From positions 124,001 to 188,000 of the forward strand of contig NZ_JACXAG020000004.1 in the NCBI RefSeq assembly GCF_014773435.2: DNA of 64,000 nucleotides. The letters are read 5' to 3'. The notes under the pieces are model-generated. The model had not been told where the DNA came from. It saw only the letters and a list, made by a program, of their open reading frames with translations, and searched no databases. Shown here in pieces: positions 25,501 to 34,293 of the stretch (position 1 is the first letter of the stretch; every line of letters begins with the position of its first letter). The position numbers were made by a program, and so were the translations under genes. The stretch comes from Polycladospora coralii. GTDB lineage: Bacteria > Bacillota > Bacilli > Thermoactinomycetales > Thermoactinomycetaceae.

Positions 25501-26393
25501 TGCTGACAGTGAAAGATTATATGAAAGATAAAGCTGTATTAATTGACTCGGAGATGGAGCGTTACCTCAAGCAAAAGGAGCATGTTCCAGAGATTTTGAT
25601 TGAGTCCATGCAATATTCATTGATAGCAGGTGGAAAGCGGCTAAGGCCGATTCTTGTACTGGCAACCGTTCATGCATTAGGTGGTGAGGAAGAGAAGGCA
25701 CTGCCATTTGCCTGCGCAATTGAAATGATTCATACTTACTCGCTCATTCATGATGATTTACCTGCAATGGATAATGATGATTATCGACGGGGAAAGAAAA
25801 CGAATCACAAAGTTTTTGGAGAAGCACAGGCTATTCTAGCTGGTGATGCATTGCTCACAGAAGCGTTTGGGCTGTTAGTAGCAGGAATTCGCAGTGCGGG
25901 ACTTGAATTGGATACCGCGCTCTCTGTTATCGAAGAAGCTTCGAGATTTGCTGGTATGCATGGTATGATTGCCGGACAAGTGAGTGACTTACTTAGTGAA
26001 AATAAAAAAATCTCATTAGAAGAATTAGCGCACATTCACAAGCGAAAAACAGGTGATTTAATTGCGTTTGCAGTGCGCACAGGCGCACGTATTGCGGGCG
26101 CAGATGAGATGACGCTTGAGGGACTAACACGCTATGCATATGGGCTGGGTCTGGCCTTTCAAATTCAAGATGATATCCTCGATGTGATTGGCGATCAAGC
26201 GGTATTAGGTAAGCCAGTTGGTAGTGACATCGAGCAAAATAAATCGACATATCCAGCGCTTATCGGACTTGAAGAATCCAAGCAAAAATTAGCAGTGGTG
26301 ACACAAACAGCGAAAGAAGAACTAGAAAAACTACCGATTGATGCCACCCAATTACTTGCACTGGCTGACTATCTTTTGGTTCGTAAAAAGTAA
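25500..26393 (+). CDS. ispA: Farnesyl diphosphate synthase (polyprenyl synthetase)
   Basis: 297 residues, GTG start at 25500, 10 nt after GGAGGA; the longer frame lies inside xseB. It condenses IPP with DMAPP and GPP to make FPP for undecaprenyl, quinone and terpenoid synthesis. First Asp-rich motif DDLPAMDND, second DDILDV, plus GGKRLRP and QAILAGDALLT. The residue pattern before the first DDxxD fits a bacterial FPPS. It is the upstream gene of the ispA-OLE-oapA-dxs arrangement. Confidence 0.96.
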   Translation: MLTVKDYMKDKAVLIDSEMERYLKQKEHVPEILIESMQYSLIAGGKRLRPILVLATVHALGGEEEKALPFACAIEMIHTYSLIHDDLPAMDNDDYRRGKKTNHKVFGEAQAILAGDALLTEAFGLLVAGIRSAGLELDTALSVIEEASRFAGMHGMIAGQVSDLLSENKKISLEELAHIHKRKTGDLIAFAVRTGARIAGADEMTLEGLTRYAYGLGLAFQIQDDILDVIGDQAVLGKPVGSDIEQNKSTYPALIGLEESKQKLAVVTQTAKEELEKLPIDATQLLALADYLLVRKK

Positions 26394-26428
26394 GTTTGGA
26401 TTCCACCATACTATCACATAAATAATTA

Positions 26429-26437
26429 TGCTATAAT
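26429..26437 (+). promoter_or_regulatory. Extended -10 promoter candidate of OLE RNA
   Basis: TG-C-TATAAT (26429-26437) is a perfect extended -10. No good -35 is visible 17 bases upstream. It would start transcription around 26444, just before the 5' arm of the OLE closing stem. Confidence 0.5.
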
Positions 26438-26443
26438 AAATCT

Positions 26444-27024
26444 GACTTGTAGGAGTGGAGCAGTATTCTAGTCGGCTCACCACCTCTGAAGGCGGGCCTA
26501 AAAATCCGCTAAAGGGCACATCGATGAAGTTCTTGGTGTTGGCTTCTAGCGCCCAGCTAGGGGTTGATGCTGAGAGTTAAGAGAGAAGGGCGATCTGCAA
26601 TGGCATGCGGGCGTAGACCCTTCTCTCGCGGAGGCCCAAGTTCGTGGCGGAAGGTCCTCGTGCCTAGCTGCGACGGCTTGGGGTATGAACCTGCATGCGG
26701 GAGAAACTTGGATGCAGCGTAGCCTGCCTTGCGTGACGTTAGTGGGGATATCTAAGAAGCCATTAGATTGAAAGCTAAGTTGCAAAAGAGGCTAGGGGGA
26801 TGGGTTAGAGTTGTTGAGGAAAACTCCTAGACTGTTTGTATACTACAAGACGATTCAGGGATTAAAGTGCGGACTAAGTGGTAATCCAGTCCGACGTTTG
26901 GCAACTGCGTCGAAAGAAGTTATAAAGGGAAACCACCTGATTGGCAACGATTGGGATACTTCTTTGGGAAAGCCTACTGGACCTAAGCCGTAGAATTTAC
27001 TTGGATCGTTTCCACTCCTACTCT
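26444..27024 (+). ncRNA. ole: OLE RNA (ornate large extremophilic RNA)
   Basis: A roughly 580-nt GC-richer, non-coding stretch between ispA and a membrane-protein gene that is followed by dxs. That is the established genomic position of OLE RNA in Bacillales. The ends are visible: GTAGGAGTGGA (26449-26459) is exactly complementary to TCCACTCCTAC (27011-27021), giving an 11-bp closing stem. Inside, GAGAGAAGGG (26581-26590) pairs with CCCTTCTCTC (26618-26627), and many G-rich hairpins follow. Short open frames here have no ribosome sites. OLE forms a membrane-associated ribonucleoprotein with OapA and other proteins and is linked to stress adaptation in B. halodurans (ethanol, cold, Mg2+). Identity rests on position, size, structure and the adjacent oapA; a covariance-model search would settle it. 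Confidence 0.88.
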
Positions 27025-27087
27025 TCCTAACCATAAAACCACAGAAAACTACATATAGATCGTAGTAAGACACGTCTAATTTAGAAA

Positions 27088-27115
27088 CCGGTTCCTAAAT
27101 GAGAACCGGCATTTT
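27088..27115 (+). terminator. Terminator between OLE RNA and oapA
   Basis: CCGGTTC (27088-27094) pairs with GAACCGG (27103-27109), followed by CATTTTTC. It would end the OLE transcript before oapA unless read through. Confidence 0.7.
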
Positions 27116-27155
27116 TCTGAGATGTCTGCTGTGAAAAGGAGATACGAGATTAAGA

Positions 27156-27779
27156 ATGAGGGCGTTACTCCGAAATTCTTGGCGCTGGGCCGTCGGTATA
27201 TTTATTCTTACATTTGTATTAGCATTACTTTTATCATTGGCTTCTACTTCAATTTCCGATACAATGTCTTGGGAAGGTGGTCTACTTGTCTTAGTGGCCA
27301 TCGTGGCGATGGGTGTAATGTTTGATATGTTGGGAATTGCAGCCACTTCTGCACAGGAGAGACCATTTCACTCGATGGCTTCCAAAAAAGTACCCGGAGC
27401 TAAAGAAGCAGTTGGAATCGTGCGTCGTGCCGATCAATTTTCTAATTTTTGTAGTGATGTAGTTGGTGATATCAGCGGTGTGATTAGTGGGGCTGCAGCA
27501 TTAGCGGTCATTGCATCATTTGCCTTATCATTTCCGATCTTTGATGGAAAAGAAACGATCATTGAAGTTACATTGATCTCGGTAATCGCGGCCTTCACTG
27601 TAGGGGGAAAAGCACTAGGAAAAAGCATCTCCTTACATTATTCGAATGAGATCATATTATTTGTAGGAAAGTTCTTTCATTGGATGAACACTAAGTTTAA
27701 CATGAAATTATTTTACTTGAAACCAAAGAAGAAAAGACAGGGAAAGCGAGGCGTTCTTCGTGCTCCTCGAACAGATTAA
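27156..27779 (+). CDS. oapA: OLE-associated membrane protein OapA
   Basis: 207 residues with four hydrophobic segments (about 11-30, 41-62, 107-128, 135-150), a DUF21/CorC-like protein. The signature [26 protein letters not shown] (split around residues 53-78) and a DxxxD motif, D101-VVG-D105, are present; DxxxD is a hallmark of OapA. It ends in a Lys/Arg-rich tail (about 188-207), fitting an RNA-binding role. OapA holds OLE RNA at the membrane (family knowledge). ATG at 27156 is 14 nt after AGGAG, a long spacing. Its last 20 bases overlap dxs. Confidence 0.88.
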   Translation: MRALLRNSWRWAVGIFILTFVLALLLSLASTSISDTMSWEGGLLVLVAIVAMGVMFDMLGIAATSAQERPFHSMASKKVPGAKEAVGIVRRADQFSNFCSDVVGDISGVISGAAALAVIASFALSFPIFDGKETIIEVTLISVIAAFTVGGKALGKSISLHYSNEIILFVGKFFHWMNTKFNMKLFYLKPKKKRQGKRGVLRAPRTD

Positions 27780-29646
27780 TTCTCCAGAGCAACTGAAACA
27801 GAGGAATGTAGAAGAGTTACCGAAAGTAGCAGAGGAAATTCGTCAATTCTTAATTCATAGTTTGTCTGAAACAGGTGGGCACTTAGCATCTAATCTAGGT
27901 GTGGTTGAACTTACTATTGCCTTACATTACTTATTCGACAGTCCTAAAGATAAATTATTATGGGATGTTGGGCACCAAGCATATGTCCACAAATTATTGA
28001 CTGGTCGTGGTCATCTCTTTCCCACGCTTAGACAACACAAAGGTTTATGTGGCTTTCCTAAAATGAGAGAAAGTGAGCATGATGTGTGGGAAACGGGGCA
28101 TAGTAGTACTTCTTTATCAGGGGCCATGGGCATGGCTGCAGCACGGGATATAAAGGGAGAAAGCTACCAAGTGATTCCCATTATTGGAGATGGCGCCCTG
28201 ACCGGCGGGATGGCTTTAGAAGCACTAAATCATATTGGTGAAGAGAAGAAAAATATGATCGTGATTCTTAATGATAACGAAATGTCTATAAGCCCCAACG
28301 TTGGTGCACTTCACAATCATTTAGGTAGATTACGAACGAATACGGGTTATAATAAATTAAAAGATGAAGTAGAAGCACTTCTTCGAAAAATACCTTCTGT
28401 AGGAGGACCGTTTGCAAATACATTAGAGCGAATAAAAGATAGCTTAAAATATCTCGTAGTTTCTGGCGTATTTTTTGAGCATTTAGGGTTCACTTACTTA
28501 GGTCCAGTAGATGGTCATGAGATTGATGAGCTGATGGAGATTTTAAGACAAGCAGCTCATACAAAAGGTCCTGTGCTTGTACATGTGGTCACCAAAAAAG
28601 GCTACGGTTATGAGCCAGCTGAGAACGATTCAGTTGTTTATCATGGTGTAGGCACTTATAAGATTGAATCGGGCTCACTCCATAAAAAAAGTGCGAAGGC
28701 GCCTGCATACCCTGCTGTATTTGGTGAAACCGTTATCAAGTTAGCAGAACAAAATGAAAAAGTGGTCGCCATCACACCTGCGATGATAACGGGATCGAAG
28801 TTAAATGCATTTCAAGAGCGCTTTCCAAAGAGATGCTTTGATGTCGGGATCGCAGAACAGCATGCAGTCACATTTGCTGCTGGAATGGCTACACAAGGCT
28901 TGAAGCCCATTTTGGCAATCTATTCCACTTTTTTGCAACGTGGCTATGATCAATTGATCCATGATGTTTGTAGGCAAAACTTAGATGTCGTATTTGCGGT
29001 TGACCGCGCTGGATTCGTAGGTGAAGATGGTGAAACGCATCAAGGTGTTTATGATATTAGTTTCATGCGGAATCAGCCTAATATGGTCATTATGATGCCT
29101 AAAGATGAAAATGAATTCCAACACATGCTGTATACGGCGACTGAACATATTCACGGACCAGTTGCAGTACGTTATTCCAAAGGGGCTGGGTTAGGGGTTC
29201 AGATGGACGCTGCGTTTAAGCCAATACCCGTAGGAAAAGCAGAGGTATTGCGAGAAGGTTCAGATGTCGCATTACTAGCTTTTGGAACGATGGTAAGTCC
29301 AGCCTTGCAGACAGCTGAGTACTTATTAGAACAAGGGATTCAGGCAAAAGTGATTAATGCACGTTTTGCGAAGCCGCTAGATGAAGCTTTATTAGTAGAA
29401 TTAGCGCGTGAGCAAATGCCTGTGGTTACGATCGAAGAAGCTTGTATTCAAGGTGGATTTGGCAGTGCAGTATTGGAGTTTTATGCAAATGAAGGTTTGT
29501 CACTTCCTGTATTACCACTAGGGATACCTGATGTTTATGTTGAACATGGAAGTGTGAGTCAACAATTGGAAGAAGTCGGTTTGACACCTTCACAGATGGT
29601 TACAACGATTACCCAGTTTATGGCACAAAAAAAACAACAAGTATGA
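27760..29646 (+). CDS. dxs: 1-deoxy-D-xylulose-5-phosphate synthase
   Basis: 628 residues, GTG start overlapping oapA. It is the thiamine-diphosphate enzyme that joins pyruvate and glyceraldehyde 3-phosphate, first step of the MEP isoprenoid pathway. Signatures are [47 protein letters not shown], the ThDP motif [16 protein letters not shown] followed by [30 protein letters not shown] (catalytic Glu), and [18 protein letters not shown]. It shares its operon with ispA, another isoprenoid gene, so the OLE/oapA unit is embedded in a pathway operon. Confidence 0.98.
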   Translation: MLLEQINSPEQLKQRNVEELPKVAEEIRQFLIHSLSETGGHLASNLGVVELTIALHYLFDSPKDKLLWDVGHQAYVHKLLTGRGHLFPTLRQHKGLCGFPKMRESEHDVWETGHSSTSLSGAMGMAAARDIKGESYQVIPIIGDGALTGGMALEALNHIGEEKKNMIVILNDNEMSISPNVGALHNHLGRLRTNTGYNKLKDEVEALLRKIPSVGGPFANTLERIKDSLKYLVVSGVFFEHLGFTYLGPVDGHEIDELMEILRQAAHTKGPVLVHVVTKKGYGYEPAENDSVVYHGVGTYKIESGSLHKKSAKAPAYPAVFGETVIKLAEQNEKVVAITPAMITGSKLNAFQERFPKRCFDVGIAEQHAVTFAAGMATQGLKPILAIYSTFLQRGYDQLIHDVCRQNLDVVFAVDRAGFVGEDGETHQGVYDISFMRNQPNMVIMMPKDENEFQHMLYTATEHIHGPVAVRYSKGAGLGVQMDAAFKPIPVGKAEVLREGSDVALLAFGTMVSPALQTAEYLLEQGIQAKVINARFAKPLDEALLVELAREQMPVVTIEEACIQGGFGSAVLEFYANEGLSLPVLPLGIPDVYVEHGSVSQQLEEVGLTPSQMVTTITQFMAQKKQQV

Positions 29647-29656
29647 GGTTTTAATT

Positions 29657-30469
29657 GTGAAGAAAGAGCGCGTAGATGTGTTATTAGTTCAGAAGGGTCA
29701 TTTTGAAACGAGACAACAAGCGCAGCGATCCATTATGGCTGGGCTAGTCTATGTTGAAAATGACCGCATAGACAAAGCAGGGACGAAAGTCCCTGTGGAT
29801 GCTTCTATGCTGGTAAAAGGACAGCTGCATCCCTATGTGAGTCGTGGTGGACTAAAACTTGAAAAAGCTTTACAGGTCTTTCCCATTCAGTTACAAGATA
29901 GAGTTATGATGGACATAGGAGCTTCAACCGGTGGATTCACAGATTGTGCCTTACAGCAAGGTGTAAAAATGGTATATGCGATTGACGTAGGTTATGGTCA
30001 GCTTGCTTGGAAGCTAAGACAAGATCCACGTGTAATTGTGATGGAGCGGACAAATTTCAGGTATTTGACTGAAGATGAACTAACGAATGAGAAACCCGAC
30101 TTCGCTGTGATTGATGTCTCTTTTATATCACTTTCATTAATCTTTCCCACCTTAAAAAACGTGTGTAAACCAAACACAGAAGGAATTGCGTTAGTAAAAC
30201 CGCAATTTGAAGCGGGACGAGAACATGTTGGTAAAAAAGGAATCGTAAGAGATCCCACCATTCATCAGCAAGTTTTGCATCAATTTGTGAAGACGGTAAC
30301 AGAAAATAACCTTACTGTAAAGGGTTTAACCGTTTCTCCCATTCAGGGGAGTGAAGGGAATATTGAATTTTTAGGTTATTTTAGTACGGAAAAACAAACG
30401 ACACAAATGGATTGGTCAAGTGTGATTGATGAAGTGGTAAAAGAAGCACATCATACGGATCATGCATAA
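29657..30469 (+). CDS. tlyA: TlyA-family rRNA (cytidine-2'-O)-methyltransferase
   Basis: 270 residues, GTG start. N-terminal S4 RNA-binding domain (ERVDVLLVQKGHFETRQQAQRSIMAG, about 3-28) and a SAM-dependent Rossmann domain with MMDIGASTGGFTDCALQQG (about 93-111), YAIDVGYGQLAWKLRQDPRV, DVSFISLSLI and ALVKPQFEAGR. Family members methylate 16S and 23S rRNA ribose positions and were once called hemolysins. 10 bases follow dxs, so cotranscription is likely. Confidence 0.95.
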   Translation: MKKERVDVLLVQKGHFETRQQAQRSIMAGLVYVENDRIDKAGTKVPVDASMLVKGQLHPYVSRGGLKLEKALQVFPIQLQDRVMMDIGASTGGFTDCALQQGVKMVYAIDVGYGQLAWKLRQDPRVIVMERTNFRYLTEDELTNEKPDFAVIDVSFISLSLIFPTLKNVCKPNTEGIALVKPQFEAGREHVGKKGIVRDPTIHQQVLHQFVKTVTENNLTVKGLTVSPIQGSEGNIEFLGYFSTEKQTTQMDWSSVIDEVVKEAHHTDHA

Positions 30470-30526
30470 GGGTTTATGCAGGTTTTTTGCAAATGGCTGC
30501 GAATAAGTAGGTAAAGGAGGGAGGGA

Positions 30527-31048
30527 ATGAAAGAGTCAGGAGATACCCTTATACTTTATATGCTTATCGGGGCCATCTTTTATTTTATATATAAAAGATG
30601 GATTGCGCCTCTATTTAGAGATCCAAAAGAGCCTGAGCCCATTCAAAGTGTTTATGGCACAATTATAAAAGAGAAAGGCTACGAACTCATTCGCCCCAAG
30701 GAAACCTTAGCATTTAGTATGGAAGTGGATGAACATGCATATGAAAGTCGTATATATATCGATGGGATCGCATCCAAAGAGGATCAGTATTTCTTAGTTG
30801 TGGGAGCAAAAAATCGTAAACCCATTCGATTCTCTGGTGCAGCGATACGTGATACATTTTTACATTATGTGTTGCTTTTTGATGTGGATGGTATTTTATA
30901 CGTAGATAAACATAAGCGTGAAGTTCGTGTGATCACATTTGAGCTACCAGAGATTGAACGACGGAGTAAAAAGTCATCTATAAGTATATGGCCGACAGTC
31001 CTATTGATCATCTTAAGTGTTGTACTTGGATGGAATTATCTGATATGA
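30527..31048 (+). CDS. Unknown two-TM protein between tlyA and nadK
   Basis: 173 residues, not recognised. A hydrophobic helix at about 8-24 and another at the C-terminus (about 152-172) frame a soluble core of about 125 residues rich in beta-type alternation, including VYGTIIKEKGYELIRPKE, VGAKNRKPIRFSGAAIRDTFLHYVLLFDVDGILYVD and HKREVRVITFELPE. Strong ribosome site AAAGGAGGGAGGGA before the ATG. It precedes nadK with 26 bases between, so it is part of the same transcript. Both ends in the membrane with an exposed middle suggests a scaffold or sensor; no function can be assigned. Confidence 0.7.
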   Translation: MKESGDTLILYMLIGAIFYFIYKRWIAPLFRDPKEPEPIQSVYGTIIKEKGYELIRPKETLAFSMEVDEHAYESRIYIDGIASKEDQYFLVVGAKNRKPIRFSGAAIRDTFLHYVLLFDVDGILYVDKHKREVRVITFELPEIERRSKKSSISIWPTVLLIILSVVLGWNYLI

Positions 31049-31074
31049 GTACAAAGCTTAATGGAGGCGAAAAG

Positions 31075-31962
31075 TTGAATCGAATTGGTATTTTCGTGAA
31101 TGAGACAAAACCAAAAGCGAAAGAAGTAGCGTCCGAATTACACATGTTAATCGAGAATAAGGGAGGCAAAGCCTTTCTAGAAGAGAATATGGCCAAGGTC
31201 TTGGGGTTGCATGAAAAAGGCTTATCCCTATCCCAATTTGCAGAGAAAGTAGATCTGGTTTTTGTAATTGGTGGCGATGGTACCTTACTAGGGATAGCAC
31301 GGGAATTAGCGGCTTATTCTCTACCTATACTCGGATTTAATGTTGGGAATATGGGCTTTTTATCTGAAGCGGAACCTGATGATCTTTCTGGCGCTGTTGA
31401 CCGTGTTTTAGCGGGGAATTATTGTATTGAGAAGCGATTTATGTTACATACCGAAGTAATACGTGCTGGGAATGTGATGAAGAGTGGCATTGCATTAAAT
31501 GACGTTGGGATTGCAAAAGGATCATTTAGTCGTATGATTACATGCAATGTACAGATGGATGGTCGCTTGATTGGTACCTATTCTGGTGATGGTGTGATTG
31601 TCTCAACGCCAACGGGATCAACAGCATATTCGCTATCGTGTGGCGGACCACTCGTATTTCCAGGTATACAAGCGCTACTACTTACACCCATTTGTCCCCA
31701 CACGCTAACAGCAAGACCGATGGTCTTACCTCCCGAATCCGTATTGGATATCCATGTGTCAGCTCGGCATTGTGAGTTAGAGGCGACACTGGATGGACAA
31801 GTTGGCTTTTGTTTACAATCGGGTGACCTGGTACGGGTTAAACGTGCAAATCACCATACTTTATTAGTGAAATGGAAAGAACGCTCTTTTTTTGATGTTG
31901 TACGAAAAAAATTGCAAGCAAGTGAGCAGGAGGCATCGGATGAAAGCGCAAAGACATATTAA
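31075..31962 (+). CDS. nadK: NAD kinase
   Basis: 295 residues from the TTG at 31075, 7 nt after GGAGG. It phosphorylates NAD to NADP. Signatures: [18 protein letters not shown] (GGDG, about 61-78), [32 protein letters not shown] (NE/D motif has Asp), [23 protein letters not shown], and TARPMVLP. The full-length family fold is present. Its 3' end overlaps argR by 23 bases. Confidence 0.94.
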   Translation: MNRIGIFVNETKPKAKEVASELHMLIENKGGKAFLEENMAKVLGLHEKGLSLSQFAEKVDLVFVIGGDGTLLGIARELAAYSLPILGFNVGNMGFLSEAEPDDLSGAVDRVLAGNYCIEKRFMLHTEVIRAGNVMKSGIALNDVGIAKGSFSRMITCNVQMDGRLIGTYSGDGVIVSTPTGSTAYSLSCGGPLVFPGIQALLLTPICPHTLTARPMVLPPESVLDIHVSARHCELEATLDGQVGFCLQSGDLVRVKRANHHTLLVKWKERSFFDVVRKKLQASEQEASDESAKTY

Positions 31963-32386
31963 AATCCGAGATATTATCGCGAATAAAGCAATCGAAACAC
32001 AAGAAGATTTGGTTGATGAACTTAAACAGGCAGGTTACAATGTAACCCAAGCTACTGTTTCGAGAGACATCAAAGAACTCCATTTGGTTAAGGTACCAAC
32101 CAATAGTGGAATATATAAGTATTCACTCCCATCAGATCGACGTTTTAATCCAGCCCAGAAGCTAAAGAGGACGCTGCAAGAGTCATTTGTAGGGATTGAC
32201 AATAGTGAAAATATGATCGTACTTAAAACAATGCCGGGAAATGCACATGCTGTAGGTGTCTTATTAGATCATTTAGAATGGGATGATATTATTGGCACTT
32301 TAGCAGGTGATGACACGGTATTAATTATTTGTCGTGAGAAAAAATCAGTACCAGACGTGGTACAACGTTTCATTGACATGCTGTAG
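31940..32386 (+). CDS. argR: Arginine repressor ArgR/AhrC
   Basis: 148 residues from the ATG at 31940 after AGGAGGCATCGG. N-terminal winged helix with [25 protein letters not shown] and [17 protein letters not shown] (recognition helix, about 44-60). The C-terminal arginine-binding hexamer domain has [36 protein letters not shown] (about 100-135). It represses arginine biosynthesis and activates catabolism in Bacillus. The position before recN is conserved. Confidence 0.96.
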   Translation: MKAQRHIKIRDIIANKAIETQEDLVDELKQAGYNVTQATVSRDIKELHLVKVPTNSGIYKYSLPSDRRFNPAQKLKRTLQESFVGIDNSENMIVLKTMPGNAHAVGVLLDHLEWDDIIGTLAGDDTVLIICREKKSVPDVVQRFIDML

Positions 32387-32398
32387 GAGTCGATGGTT

Positions 32399-34099
32399 AT
32401 GTTGCGTGAGATAGCAATTAGAAACTTTGCCATTATTGATGAAGTTTGCTTACAATTTCAACATGGATTTCATGTTTTTACAGGTGAGACAGGCGCGGGT
32501 AAATCGATTTTAATTGATGCATTAAGCCTCATCGCGGGAGGACGGGCATCTAGCGAAATGGTACAATATGGGGCTGATAAAGCGGTGGTGGAGGCATGGT
32601 TTGAAGTCACAACTCAGCATCCGATATATGCACTGCTAAATGAGTGGGAGTTAAATGATCAAGAAGATACGGTCATCATTCAAAGAACAATTATGGCAAA
32701 TGGTAAAAGTAGTTGTCGCGTAAATGGTCGTACGGTTACCGTTTCCATGCTCAAACAGATGAGTAGCAAATTAATCGATATCTCTGGACAACACGAGCAT
32801 CAATCGCTTCTCTCCGTAGAGGAGCAATTGGAGTGGTTGGACCAATATGGCGGTGAAGCACTACTTTCGATAAAATCGGCCTATCAAAAGTTTTATCGCG
32901 CTTATCAAGAACAGAAGCAAAAAATCGAACAATTACAACTGAATCAAAATGAAATCGAACAACGGATTGAATTACTCCAATTTCAGGTCGAAGAGATTGC
33001 TGTGGCCAGTCTTACACCAGGTGAGGATTTGGAATTAGAGCGCGAAGAAAAAAGATTATCCGCGGCCGAAAAATTAATGAAACATGCAGAAGCCGCTTAT
33101 GAAAATTTATATGGAGATTTTGCTGGACTAGAACGTATACAATCGGCTGTAAGTGAACTTGAACATATTTCAGAATACGATGAGGCGTTACATCCGATTA
33201 TAGAGGAGATGCAATCTGGATATTATCAATTAGAAGAAGCGACTAGACAATTGAGTAAATATCGAGAAATGATTGAGTATGATCCGAATCGCCTTCAAGA
33301 AGTGACTGAACGCTTACACATGATTAAACAGCTTAAACGTAAATATGGAACAGAGATTGAGGAAATACTGAACTACGAAGTAAAGATTATATCGGAATTA
33401 CAAACCCTTGAAAATAGAGAAGATCAGTTAGAAGAAATGACACAAAAACTGGAAGTACAAGTAGATCAGTTGATGGATTTAGCAAGTAAACTCACTGCCC
33501 TTCGAAAAAATGCGGCTTCTAGCTTGGAAGTAAAAGTTGAAAGTGAATTACATGATCTCAATATGAAATCCACCGTCTTTCATGTTGCCTTTCTACAAAC
33601 AGAGAATCGAAAACAGTTGCTACCAACAGGTTGGGATCAAATTGTTTTTCAAATTTCTCCTAATCCAGGTGAGCCTTTAAAATCACTTTCTAAAATTGCA
33701 TCTGGTGGAGAATTGTCACGCATATTGCTTGCTTTAAAAGTGATATTTGCTGACTTGGAACAAATTCATACTTTGGTATTTGATGAGATTGACACAGGGG
33801 TAAGTGGGCGAGCGGCACAAGCCATAGCGGAAAAAATTTCACGATTGGGTTGGAACAATCAAGTCCTTGCAGTTAGTCATCTGCCTCAAGTCGCCAGCAT
33901 GGCAGATCATCATTTTTTCATTTCTAAAACGACGAGTCAAGATAAGACTCGAACCACTGTGACCGCACTCACTGAGCAGAGAGAACGTACCCGCGCTGTG
34001 GCTCGCATGTTAGGTGGCGTTGAAATAACAGAGACGACTCTTAATCATGCGAAAGAAATGATCGCGATGGCAAGTGATATGAAAATCAAAAAAATGTAG
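32399..34099 (+). CDS. recN: DNA repair protein RecN
   Basis: 566 residues from the ATG at 32399, 9 nt after GGAG. It is an SMC-like ATPase acting early in double-strand break repair. Walker A is FTGETGAGKSILIDAL (about 28-43), the coiled-coil runs through about 155-380, the ABC signature is LSKIASGGELSRILLALK and Walker B is TLVFDEIDTGVSGRAAQ with AVSHLPQVAS after it. All ATPase motifs are intact. Confidence 0.97.
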   Translation: MLREIAIRNFAIIDEVCLQFQHGFHVFTGETGAGKSILIDALSLIAGGRASSEMVQYGADKAVVEAWFEVTTQHPIYALLNEWELNDQEDTVIIQRTIMANGKSSCRVNGRTVTVSMLKQMSSKLIDISGQHEHQSLLSVEEQLEWLDQYGGEALLSIKSAYQKFYRAYQEQKQKIEQLQLNQNEIEQRIELLQFQVEEIAVASLTPGEDLELEREEKRLSAAEKLMKHAEAAYENLYGDFAGLERIQSAVSELEHISEYDEALHPIIEEMQSGYYQLEEATRQLSKYREMIEYDPNRLQEVTERLHMIKQLKRKYGTEIEEILNYEVKIISELQTLENREDQLEEMTQKLEVQVDQLMDLASKLTALRKNAASSLEVKVESELHDLNMKSTVFHVAFLQTENRKQLLPTGWDQIVFQISPNPGEPLKSLSKIASGGELSRILLALKVIFADLEQIHTLVFDEIDTGVSGRAAQAIAEKISRLGWNNQVLAVSHLPQVASMADHHFFISKTTSQDKTRTTVTALTEQRERTRAVARMLGGVEITETTLNHAKEMIAMASDMKIKKM

Positions 34100-34108
34100 A
34101 TAAATACC

Positions 34109-34143
34109 GCCATTTTAGCATACTGTTGCTAAGTGGCGTTTCA
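34109..34143 (+). terminator. Terminator-like hairpin after recN
   Basis: CGCCATTTTAGCA and TGCTAAGTGGCG form a stem of about 12 bp with one bulge and are followed by TTTCATAC. The U-run is short. The rest of the 190-base gap before spoIVB holds a small inverted repeat CAATCG/CGATTG at 34242-34261. Confidence 0.5.
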
Positions 34144-34293
34144 TACACTAAGTCATTATATGAATTTTCCAACAAAATCTCCTTTTAAACAGGAAGCTTT
34201 TGTTGGACATAAAAATCGTATCTGCAGGACAACTTATGAGTACAATCGTTTTTACGATTGGCGGAGGTAGGTGGAGAGCTCAGGAGAGTGGTG

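Noticed and set aside
26546-27073. Short open frames on both strands in the ispA-oapA gap
   Set aside because: They have no ribosome sites and atypical composition, and lie inside the structured OLE RNA.
34242-34261. Inverted repeat CAATCG/CGATTG before spoIVB as an operator
   Set aside because: Only six base pairs, and I could not place a sigma-G promoter next to it. Too weak to call.
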